Assembly: GCA_016859345.1 (NCBI GenBank)
Contig: CM029116.1
Location: 6,612,643 to 6,676,642, forward strand
DNA: 64,000 nt
From: Istiophorus platypterus
Lineage: Eukaryota; Chordata; Actinopteri; Istiophoriformes; Istiophoridae
Direction of reading: 5' to 3'
Below, one piece after another: positions 1-9,483 of this stretch; position 1 is the stretch's first letter; the number at the start of each line of letters is the position of its first letter. A program made the position numbers and the translations under genes. The notes below the pieces were generated by a model. It worked only from the letters and a program-made list of their open reading frames with translations, was not told the origin of the DNA and did no database searches.

Positions 1-971
1 AGCTAATAAATAATGTTTCCCATAAAGAGGAATCTGAGTGTCTGACTAAATGGATTTGTCCTCACACAAAGATATCTTGCGTTTAAAGTTCTGCATTGAA
101 ATGCAGTTGAAAGTGCAAAGTGTTGCAATTGTATGTTTGTGATTTCACAGCTATTTTGTGTTTTCCCAATTGCCCTCCACCCTTTTCCAAGTCAGTCACC
201 GCAATTGAATTTTGAAAGAACAGGAAACATTGCGAATATTGAATCTTTTCCTCCCATTAATGAGATTGTAGCTGCTGCTCCAGCAACACTTTGAGACTGC
301 AGACTGAGAAGAGTCCATTGTTTCTCATTGTGTTGCCTGGCATGACACACTCACACCTACTTACTTCTGAGCTGGCACACTTCCACAAGTTACCCCTGCC
401 TCAGCATTGTGGGGATTTTTAGGCAGACAGATGAGGAGAATTAATCAGTTATAATGCTCTTATCTGCAGCAGCAAGAACAATTAGAGGAGCTGCATCTGA
501 AAGACAAGTGCCAGTTCAGCCATGGTGGGGATAGCTCGGACTGAGGCCAAACGAGGTCTTTTCTGATGTGTGCAGTCAGACTAGTTATCTTCGCTGATGG
601 ATGTGATTCCATATCAGCAAGTAGGCACTTTTTGTCTTGTTTTCATTTTTGGTTAAGTAGATGACTTAGGGTTTTCAGTGCAGGAGACTGACATGCACTG
701 AGACATTGTAAAATGACAGTCTCCTTTGTGACAATAGTGTATTGTAAAGAGAAGCTAAGAATACTGAGAGAAGCCATTGTGCTTTTTCTTTTTTTTTTTT
801 TTTTTGGAGAAGGGGTGTTAGTTGGAGATTGGGCATCTGAACAGAGATGTGTACAGCTTTGCACAAGTAGGAGACAGGTTGTCGAAAAGATTTTGAATGA
901 CAAGTAGTTCTTATTTTCAGCCCACATTGTCTTTGTCTTACAGTAGCTAACCAATGTGTCTATATGATCAG
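1..971 (+). other. SPART intron (partial) at window start
   Basis: No exon that continues the spartin reading frame could be found here. The stretch holds a T-run near 788-805 and otherwise unremarkable AT-rich sequence. Two good-looking acceptor sites (AG at 919-920 and 942-943) lie just before the first recognised exon, but both would bring in an in-frame TAA at 948-950. The preceding SPART exons, with the MIT domain, lie beyond the window start. Confidence 0.6.
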
Positions 972-3162
972 GCACCAGATGAAGCTGCGGACACCATTAA
1001 TCTCAGTCAGAAAGTGTCCATCGCTACTCCTGAGGAGAACGCACCAATAGAGGCTGAGGAGGATAAAAATCTGCCCGAGTGGAGTGAAAAGGTAGCAAAT
1101 GGAATCCTGACAGGTGAGGTTACATCGCGTCTTCAAACTTGAATATCCTCTTTGCTTTAGTTTGTTTGTAATTAGTTTAGAAAGACGTTCCTCAGTATAG
1201 ATCAGCAGCATGATAGTGCTGTGTGAACTTTCAGGTGCTTCCTGGTTAAGCTGGGGTCTGGTGAAAGGAGCCGAGTTCACAGGCAAGGCCATTCACAAAG
1301 GGGCGTCTAAACTCAGAGAACACATCACACCAGAGGACAAGCCCACTCAAGTCAGCCCCACAGTTACCAAGGGCCTCCACGTCGCCAAGCAAGCGACGGG
1401 GGGAGCTGTCAAAGTCAGCCAGTTTCTAGGTGACCAAGTCTTCTTCAGTCAGCATGTTTTACTGACCTTGTGTGGCTGTTTGGCAGTGGAGCTCTAACTG
1501 AGTAATGCTGTGTTGCTGCAGTGGACGGGGTTTGCACTGTCGCTGGCTGCGTGGGTCGGGAGTTGGCTCCGCACGTGAAGAAACACGGAGGCAAGCTGAT
1601 CCCAGAGTCCATGAGGAAAGACAAGGATGGGCGTTCCAACATAGATGGAGCCATGGTGGTGGCTGCCAGTGGAGTGCAAGGTAGAGTTTATCCACGCTCT
1701 GTATTCTTTAAGAGGATGTTGTTAACAATAAATGTGCTAAAATGTATTAACATGCTCTGTATGTTGGGTATTAACCCCAGGATTTGCAACCATGTGGACT
1801 GGCCTGGAAGTGGCAGCAAAGAACATTACTACGAGCGTAGCATCCGAGACAGTCACCACTGTAAAACACAAGTATGTCTTCCCCTCCTAATATAAACTCC
1901 TTGTCTGGCCACTGTCACTTGCTTGAATATACAGTAATTAGAATTTTTTCTCAAGACTGCTTGCTAGACAGGATGTTGTTGATGTGTATATGTTGCAAAG
2001 TACCTCTTGCATTGTGCAAACAAAACCAAACGTGCACTCACTCATTTTCCTCTTCAATTTGCTTTGCAGATTTAGGGGTCTACAAAACATCTTTGACCCA
2101 CCTAATGAGAATAATGAGAAGAAGTGTAATTCCTCCTAATGTTACACAGCTGTTTAACTCTTGACACCCCTAATCACAAGCATGACTTTTTTGTTTTTTT
2201 GTTTGTTTGTTTTTTCTTGTTTTGAATGATTTGGCTCTTGAACAGAGCGCTCTAGAGTCAACTATGCTGTGGCAATTCACTGCCCTTTCCCTGTTTGGCA
2301 ATTCACATGATGTTGCTGCTTTCACTGATTTTTTCAAGTTTCTTGAATGGAAATATCCCAATTAGCAAGATTTCTGTCTTGCCTTGATTTTACAATCTTT
2401 CTGTACGGTACAAGTTGGTGCATCTTCCAATGATGGGCTATATATCTGCACAATATAGTTGATTATAGCCTCAAATAGAGTTGGACGATACCATGTTAGA
2501 TGTCATTAGAAAATATAAGTGTGTCATCTGTGGAGAGTTTTTGCTATAAAATATCTACCCTTAAGTAAAGTATCTCGATTTATTGGTTATTAGTCATAAA
2601 AAAAACATCATAAAAAAACATTCCCATCTGGCTATTTGATCTTTTAAGTGGTTTCCTAATTCAAATTCAGTTTTGATATTTTGGTAATGTGGAAAAAAAA
2701 TTCTATTTATACGTATTATTAAAGATGATTTCATCCATTCCACCCTACCTTAGATTTCTGAACCATATGATTGATATTCAGATTCTGGCAGTCAGGAATT
2801 TCTTAATTTAAGATTGTGCACTTGCATGGGTGAAATTCACACAAAGCATGGCATCTCCACAATCCTTGCACTACATATTAATCAGTTCTCCCAAAATCCT
2901 CTGCCCCCCCCCCCACCTCTTGCTCTGACTTCTCCCCCAATCTGACTTTTGATGAAGGTATGGGTCAGCGGCAGGACAAGCCACAGACCACGCCGTCAAC
3001 TCTGCCATTAATGTCGGTATCACTGCCTTCAACATCGACAACCTTGGGATCAAAGCTGTGGTGAAAAAGACTGGCAGGCAAACGGCGCAGGCCATTTTGG
3101 AAGACTACAATCTTCAGGAAGTACCAGAGAATGGGAAGGAAGTGGAGAAATCGGACAAATAG
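972..3162 (+). CDS. spart: Spartin (SPG20), C-terminal senescence domain, 5' end outside window
   Basis: Five coding exons join in frame: 972-1113, 1235-1429, 1522-1680, 1781-1871 and 2958-3162 (TAG at 3160-3162), giving 263 codons plus stop. All have GT donors and AG acceptors, and the phases agree at every join. The product carries the spartin/senescence-associated domain, with recognisable stretches LPEWSEKVANGIL, SWGLVKGAEFTGKAI, VAKQATGGAVKVSQFL, ELAPHVKKHG, DGAMVVAASGVQGF, AINVGITAFNIDNLGIKA and ILEDY. In mammals spartin binds ubiquitin ligases and works on endosomal trafficking and lipid-droplet turnover; loss causes Troyer syndrome. The N-terminal MIT domain is not in the window. The tail after ILEDY is short and acidic/lysine-rich, shorter than I recall for the human protein. 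The first exon start is the least certain: its acceptor at 970-971 lacks an adjacent pyrimidine tract and was chosen because better sites open onto a stop. Confidence 0.93.
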
Positions 3163-4095
3163 CCAGTAGTGACCTCCCTCATTCCTTCAGCAATGCCTTA
3201 AAACATAATTTTTATTCTTCTAAATGAATCTATATTTAATCTAAATTATTTACAACACATATTTCTCATGTGCAGAACAACCACTGTTATACACATATCT
3301 TATAGTTTGATACAGCTCTTATGCACTTTAATTTTTATGTAAAATGAGGTAGATGGCCCTAAATGTGGAGAAACAGAAGATTATACTATATAACCCAAAG
3401 TAAACCATTTATCAGTGCAGTATATTGATACACAATGTATCATTGAGGTATTTTCTCTTAACAGTTTAACTCTGCTTTTTATACTAAGAAAGGATTAAAT
3501 GGTTTTTGACTAGCCACTGGAATTCGTACTAATCTTCAAGAAGCATCTGCGTGTGTTTGAGTTTCTTACCCTGATAGGGTAAGTGCAATTAATATACTTT
3601 GAATGAGTGATGAAAAATAATATCTAATGTGTCAGACTCCTGAGATATGATGGTTTCACACAATATATTTTGTACTATATTGTTTTTTTCCCCTGAGGTG
3701 TTTAACATGAGAAGTGATGACTGCTGCTGGCCGTGGCTACAAATATCAAATGATATGCAAAAATCTAATGTTTTTGTAAAAGTGAAGCTGTAAAACCTGT
3801 CTAGTCTCATTTGTATTTTTGTTAGAATTTCAGTATGTAACAAGAGCTTTTGCTGTTGAAAGGTCGAAAACTGATGTGTTCTACAATTTGCAGTGCATTT
3901 CAGTTCACTTATATCAGTATATTTTCAGAAAATTGTTATATTTTTTTTGAGTGATGTGATTTATCTCTTCAAATTCCAGCTTTAAGCCCTCAGCAGGTAA
4001 TTCTAATTTCAAGTAATAAACTGGTTGTGCATTGAGATTACTACCTGAAGTAATGAAAACATTTCTGAAGAAATAAAAAGTTTAAACAGACAAGA
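3163..4095 (+). other. spart: SPART 3' UTR
   Basis: AT-rich sequence follows the SPART stop without an intron signal. It ends at two AATAAA hexamers about 60 bases apart, the second near 4072. The extent is inferred from those signals only. Confidence 0.55.
4015..4077 (+). terminator. Two polyadenylation signals for SPART
   Basis: AATAAA occurs at 4015-4020 and 4072-4077 on +, about 850-910 bases after the stop codon. Either or both could direct cleavage. Confidence 0.5.
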
Positions 4096-4099
4096 AATT

Positions 4100-4685
4100 C
4101 AATATTTTTTGAGGATTTTCAAATGTCACATCCATATTTTGTACTAAATCAAGTAAGAGCAGAATTTGGTCAAGTAAATGATTCCATTTGCATGTGTTTG
4201 CTATAGCAGCTGTTGAAATCCAGTAAACACAATGTAAATACTATTTTGAATCAATTGGCCCAAGACCGCCACCTTGTGGCTGTATGTTTTACGGCATGTT
4301 AATTATGAATATTTAATCAAGTTTTGGGTTTATCCTGTAAATTCCTTTTCTCCTAAATGAAGGACATCAGTAGAGAATGGGGTCATCCAAATTATTTTAT
4401 GTATTCCAGTCAACCAGGATTGGAATAATCACTTTTTAACAACTGTGAAATTGAGTCCAGTGTTAAATATTTAGACTAGTAAATTAAGTCATGAAAAATA
4501 ATACTAGAAAGAATTAAGAAAGACACTACATACAAAATTGCTGCCAAGGGTCAGACCAGCACCCTGCACTGCAACTTTCTGCTATAGCACTATATAAATA
4601 CAACTCTTTAAAATTCATTTCATAGATAATTGCTATATATTTGAGTATGATATTCATAAGTGAATGACTGAAATTTTCAACAAAA
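4100..4685. other. Intergenic gap between convergent SPART and SOHLH2
   Basis: AT-rich sequence with no supported gene. It contains GCCACCTTGTGG at 4268-4279, one base from the core of the CTCF motif. Nothing else stands out. Confidence 0.5.
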
Positions 4686-5348
4686 TTTATTCAACTACAA
4701 GACAAAAACAACAGTCCTCAAATGGTTTATTCAACACAAACGATCCATTATATGGATTGGCAACTTTTTAAAACTGATGAAAAATACAAGCTATGATCTT
4801 TATTTACTGTACCTCAAAAATGTAAGACATGCACAGCTAGTGTGATTCTTTCAATGTTCTGCAGAAAAACTAAAGATTAATAGAGTTGGTAATCCAATCT
4901 CTTAATTTTTTTTCATGACCAAAATAGGGAAAATCTGCACTTTTACTCAAGTGAGAAGAATGAGAAGAAAATGAAATTGAGGTCTGCATATTATTCAGCA
5001 CACAGACCTCACTGAAATTGTCACAATGAGCTACATTTGATAGCCATAATGAAAACGACATTACAATGTCCCACCATACTTTAGACTGTACCTACAGTAT
5101 ACAGACATGCATTGTTGCCAAGCTACTTTATGTAGACCCCTTCAAACAAAAATGACAACTGCAATGCAACTTTGGTTCCATAAGTATCAAAAAAACCAAA
5201 AAACAACTTCGTTGTCTTTGACAGATGCAGTGTAGACCATAAAATTTTGATTTAAAAAAAAACAAAACAAAAAGAGCAATATCTCTACATTATTTTTCTA
5301 ATATGAGCATTCAAACCTGCAAATATGCCTTATATATGATGCATATAG
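4686..5348 (-). other. sohlh2: SOHLH2 3' UTR with polyadenylation signals
   Basis: On the minus strand, AATAAA hexamers (TTTATT on +) lie at 4799-4804, 4726-4731 and 4686-4691, about 550-660 bases past the SOHLH2 stop. The interval has no long minus ORF and reads as an AT-rich 3' UTR. Which signal is used cannot be told. Confidence 0.5.
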
Positions 5349-7259
5349 TTAGTCGGATCCTTTGTACGGTGAAAGAACAGTATTTATGAGATTAGCATCA
5401 GGGAAGCTCAAGTTACTGTTGATATCCAACAGCAAATCCAGCCAAAAGGGACTGTCCCCATCCTGTGGGCTGTCGGTCACAGGGCTACTGTAGAGTTCAC
5501 TCTCCTGGAGGAGTCTTGAATCACACAGAGCATCTGGCACTGGTTGGTTTCCATTCTCAGCTGTCAGGTCATCTGAACTTGAAGTTCCACTTTGAGACAC
5601 AGACAATGGGACAAGTGATTGGCTTGTCAAATCTACTGAAACACTGTCAGTTAGAGCAACCAGAGGTGAATCAATCTGACTATGATCTCCTGGGGGTAAA
5701 ATGAAATTTGTTACAGGAGTCTGTTCAGGCGGGTTGTAGGCTGGGCCAAAAGTCGCTGATGAAAGAGCAACGGGGTTTGCCAGACCAGGAGGGACGTCCC
5801 ATAACACATGGCTCGAAGATGGGTCCAGTCCAGTCTGTGGTAGAGAGCAGCTGATCATTTCGAACGGGAAGCCACATGAAGTGGGGTTCATGAATGCAGA
5901 GGTCGGGTTAATCCAGTTATTTTCCGGAGACTGAAATGAGGACGAGAGACACTGATCCTGGCACACTGGCAGCATTTGTCCCCGGGGTACAGACGATTTG
6001 TCCAACAGTATTGGTGGGGGGTTCGCTGTGGTCAGGCCTTCAGCTGTAGGGAGCATCTGATCCATTGTCTGACAATTAGTTATTGTGATGGATAGCAGAT
6101 TTTCTTTTTTACAGCTCTTCTGTTGAGTGCATCTTCTGGAAAGATGATCTGAAACTAAATGCCACATTAACAAAGATTCCCAAACAGGGCACTTCATTTA
6201 CTTTAGAATCATTATCCCAGGATTGCAAGGCATAGTCTGTAAAACTGCAAGAATTGGCAAAATAAATATAAGTAACCAAATAATCATACCCTCAGTTTTT
6301 GTCTCCTTGGCAGCAGGCTTTGCTTGTTGTGAGGTGTTCCTCTTTAGCCTGACTGTTCTTTTAAAGGAAAGAAATAACTTTCATTAGCACTTTTACCTTT
6401 TAAAAAAAAATATGTAATAGTTCATGAGCATTAACTTTCAGATTTTTTAAAAAATGGCATTGAATGGAATTGAAACAGTTTCTACCGTTTTTCCTGTGGT
6501 TTCTGTGAGTTTTTCCACAGACCACCCACATTTTCCTCAACTGCTCTATTAACCTGGAGAAAGCAAGTTATTTAATCATGAAAATTACCAAAGCAAAAAA
6601 CTTTGGCTTCTCATGCTGCTAAAGGGATTCAGTGGACCTACTTTAGACAGTGTCCTTCAGGTAGCTAATGTACCTTGCAGTGAGCTCTAGTGTCGTCGCT
6701 GTGTCTAACTGACAATTGACAAAGGGAAGGAGGTCACACAAGCGTTGGCAAGATTTTCTGATTTGAAGCCTAGGAAAACATGAAAAGATATTACATGAGA
6801 ATATGGAGAGGAATCATGAGCCACAAGTTATTGTTGATACAGTGTCGCCGCTAAACTAATTCATCCTCAAATAAGGATTATCACACACAGGCAACATAAC
6901 ATACAAATGAACAGAATTCACAAGACTTTCAGCAGATGACCACTTTAAGTTAATTTGATAACACAATCTGGAACTGAAAGCCAAACCTCCGTTTTTGTTC
7001 CTTGTGAGAGTGAAGAGAAGGTCGGAGCTCACGTCCTTCTTCTTCAGAAGGGCAGAATTTCCCTCTAGCAGGTTTGTCTTTAAGGTCGCCCTCGAACCTG
7101 GAGGGAAACACAGCCCTTAATTGTCACCAAACACACAAAGATGTCTAATTTCTATTATAAACAAGTCGATTGGGTGAATATTTCACTTACGTCTCAGATG
7201 CTGAAGTTTCGTATGATTGAAATGATTTGATCCCAGGTGTGTCTAAAAAAAAATATAAA

Positions 7260-7335
<76 letters not shown>

Positions 7336-7899
7336 TGCAATGAGTTTGGGAGGTGTTATCCCTAAAGTCCCAAATTACTCTTCTGAGAGGAATATTTACA
7401 GAGCATATCTAGACTCCATCTTCATACGCTGAGGAACAAAGAACACAACGCAAACAGATTAATGTTCTCATAACACTTGAGGACACAGGTTAAAAGTCAC
7501 AGAAAGTAGGAAGAAAAGTGAGTCAAGTTTTCAACACGTCACGAATTTTCTCCATTATTTTAAGACTTTGTCGGTTTTAAGTCTGGTCAGCAAACTGTGG
7601 CTTCTTAAAAAGAAAAAAAAAAAAAGAGAAAACCTTCAAGCATTCAGGATAAGTAACTTAAGCCTTCAGCCTGCCAGCTGGACCGATGCCCTGTAATAGA
7701 GTAAATGTACGCATCTGATCGCTGAACGCCATTAAAGTCGGGAGCGTGTCCCGGAGCTTTCTCACAGATGTCGGCAGGTGGAGGCGCAGGTGGAGGCGCA
7801 TGGACGCACGACGCCCCGGCTGTGGAGAGTTTAGTACAATTTACCCGTCAGCTGGTGCTGCTCATACTTGGGTAGTTCATCGGTCCCTCGGACGCTCAT
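5349..7899 (-). CDS. sohlh2: Germ-cell bHLH transcription factor SOHLH2
   Basis: Seven minus-strand coding exons join in frame: 7899-7845, 7242-7191, 7097-6987, 6769-6649, 6553-6486, 6357-6290 and 6148-5349, in total 424 codons plus stop. The start ATG (7899-7897) has an in-frame TAA 39 bases upstream and sits in CpG-rich DNA. Residues about 62-113 form a bHLH: basic stretch HSHKEQKRRLQIRKS, helix 1 with CQRLCDLLPF, then LDTATTLELTARYISYLKDT. The rest is Ser/Pro/Gln-rich without a known fold; 267 codons come from the last exon. SOHLH2 works with SOHLH1 in early spermatogonial and oocyte differentiation in mammals. Identity rests on the bHLH and on its place between SPART and DCLK1. The roughly 200-residue N-terminal region I recall from the human protein is absent. 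The donor after exon 4 (ACT|gtctaa) is weak; the better site 7 bases on lies past an in-frame TAA. Confidence 0.82.
7263..7325. repeat. (AT)n microsatellite
   Basis: About 62 bases of almost pure AT dinucleotide repeat in SOHLH2 intron 1, only about 20 bases upstream of the exon 2 acceptor (7243 on minus), so its length could affect that splice site. Confidence 0.97.
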
Positions 7900-8086
7900 C
7901 ACCGTCGACGACCCGTCCGGGTGCGACCGAGTCACTTAATCACGCGTATCGACGGCACCTGCGAGGGGCCGGCGTCGATCACACCGCCGACGCGTGGCCT
8001 CGTTGGGAGCCGTCACCTTCAGTACGAGCACTTTCGATACTGTTTTTTAATATTGTGAAATTAGCAGCACAACCGGGAATGTCCCC

Positions 8087-8127
8087 AAACAAACAAACAA
8101 ACAAACAAACAAACAAAAACAAAAACA
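8087..8127. repeat. (AAAC)n / (CAAA)n microsatellite
   Basis: About nine tetranucleotide units of AAAC followed by two AAAAAC variants, in the SOHLH2-DCLK1 interval. Confidence 0.95.
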
Positions 8128-8272
8128 ACCGCGCTTTAAACGGCATAGTTAGATATGGACTGATAACTGGCTATATAATCATTAAATGGTAAGATAAAAA
8201 GAAAAGTGCTCTTATTGTTGGAATCGGATTCCAGGGCTTGGTGACAGGTTGCATGTCGAAGTCTTGTTTCCC

Positions 8273-8370
8273 CTTTGACCCGGAACCGAACCTAACTTTA
8301 CCTCTGACCCGAACCAGTCGGGTCTTGACCCCGACTTTTACCTCTGACCCTGAACTATCTCTGACCAGTT
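8273..8370. repeat. Degenerate tandem repeat of a CTCTGACCC-type unit
   Basis: Imperfect repeats of the pattern ACCTCTGACCC / GGTCTTGACCC recur about four to five times. It creates a spurious minus-strand ORF of Val/Arg/Gly repeats that is not a gene. Confidence 0.6.
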
Positions 8371-8639
8371 TAGTTCTAACTGCTCCTGAGCCCCGGTGAC
8401 AAAGGGGGGTTGAGTTGTCCACTTTTAAAGCGTTTGTTTTTCTAGCTAACCTGATTTTAGCGCTAAGCTTTGTTGCTTTGGTAAAATATCAGAATACACC
8501 TGCCGGCCGGCTAGAAACTACTCACCTGGTTGCTTTACGCTAAAGAAACGCCTTTCTCTGGGTATGAAGTAAGTGGTAAAAGCTGGTTGTTGGCTTTTTA
8601 TTTTATTTTATTTCCAAACTAATGTCATAAATACCCCAG

Positions 8640-9070
8640 AGTCGAGCAGATCGCCGTGAACGCGCATCGTATCAAAACCCACCGAGGTTTCCGAGCGCGA
8701 CTGCGCGTTCTCGGGGGCGTCGTGAACGAGCAGCGCTGACACCCGAGCGGTCCGGTGTAAAAAAAAAAAAAAAAAATCACTGCAATGGCAGAGGAGTAGA
8801 GGAGGAGGAGGAGGAGGAGGAAGAGGAGGAAGAGGAGGTGGTGGAGGGTGGAGGACACCGGCTACAGCCCTGCCTCCTCCCTGCGTGCAGGCACACAGCA
8901 GCGTAGACATACGGCGGGCAGGCGGTCGAGCTGACAGACAGGCAGAGCAGCACCACGGGGGCAACAAAGGGACGCGGTTCATCCCGAGGCATCGGACCGA
9001 TAAATGATTCATTGAGACAAGTTGCATTTTGCAGACACGCGTTTGATTGCATCTGTCCTCACCTCAAAAG
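8640..9070 (+). other. dclk1: DCLK1 first (non-coding) exon and core promoter
   Basis: A strong donor, AAAAG|gtaaga, ends a probable 5' UTR exon at 9070; it joins to 9462 (acceptor tattattcag). The 5' limit is not visible. The segment is CpG-rich, contains an A-run (8759-8776) and a purine GAG repeat, and no ATG-led frame that reaches the main ORF was seen. Confidence 0.55.
8759..8855. repeat. A-run followed by (GGA)n purine repeat
   Basis: Eighteen A residues at 8759-8776, then GAG/GGA trinucleotide repeats from about 8791 to 8855. On minus it generates poly-Pro, poly-Ser and poly-Leu frames that are artefacts. Confidence 0.9.
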
Positions 9071-9483
9071 GTAAGAGACATTGCACCAGAACAAGAAAAT
9101 CAATGTTTTATAACGTTTCCCTGCTATGTAATGTGTTTTTTTTCTTTTCTTTTCTTAATCTATTACAATAAGCTTTCAGCCCAGATCCCTAAACAGGTTT
9201 ATGCTGTTGGACGTTGTGTTATCCACTGCAAAGGCATGTGGATTTCATTGCTATAAAGGTCTAACTGAGACACACCAGGGAGCATGAAATGGGTGTGACA
9301 TGTTACTTCCTAACGTGTGTATTAGCAGCAGTAGCAGCGTATAAGCTTGTATGAGGAGTGTGAGAAACTGGAATGACAGAGAGTGTAATTGCTCTAATGT
9401 AATAGTAGGCTCAAGTTAGAGAGCTTATTCACAGGGTAATCATTCTGTTTGTATTATTCAGGGTGTAATAGCACTGCACAGTC

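Larger units (their letters stand above)
7700..9070. promoter_or_regulatory. CpG-rich divergent promoter region, SOHLH2 (-) and DCLK1 (+)
   Basis: CpG dinucleotides, rare elsewhere in the window, cluster at 7740-8030 around the SOHLH2 start codon and at 8640-9010 before the DCLK1 first-exon donor. The two 5' ends point away from each other, about 1.1 kb apart. No convincing TATA box was seen. The AT-richer part between the clusters (8040-8600) holds an AAAC repeat and a degenerate tandem repeat. Confidence 0.6.

Noticed and set aside
7746..8192. 148-codon plus-strand ORF in the CpG-rich region
   Set aside because: It is antisense to SOHLH2 exon 1, Arg-rich at first and ends in an AAAC repeat (Lys/Asn/Thr/Gln). 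Composition is explained by CpG-rich DNA and the repeat.
8608..9052. Overlapping minus-strand ORFs rich in Pro, Ser or Leu
   Set aside because: They are the three frames of the GGA and A-run repeats upstream of DCLK1.
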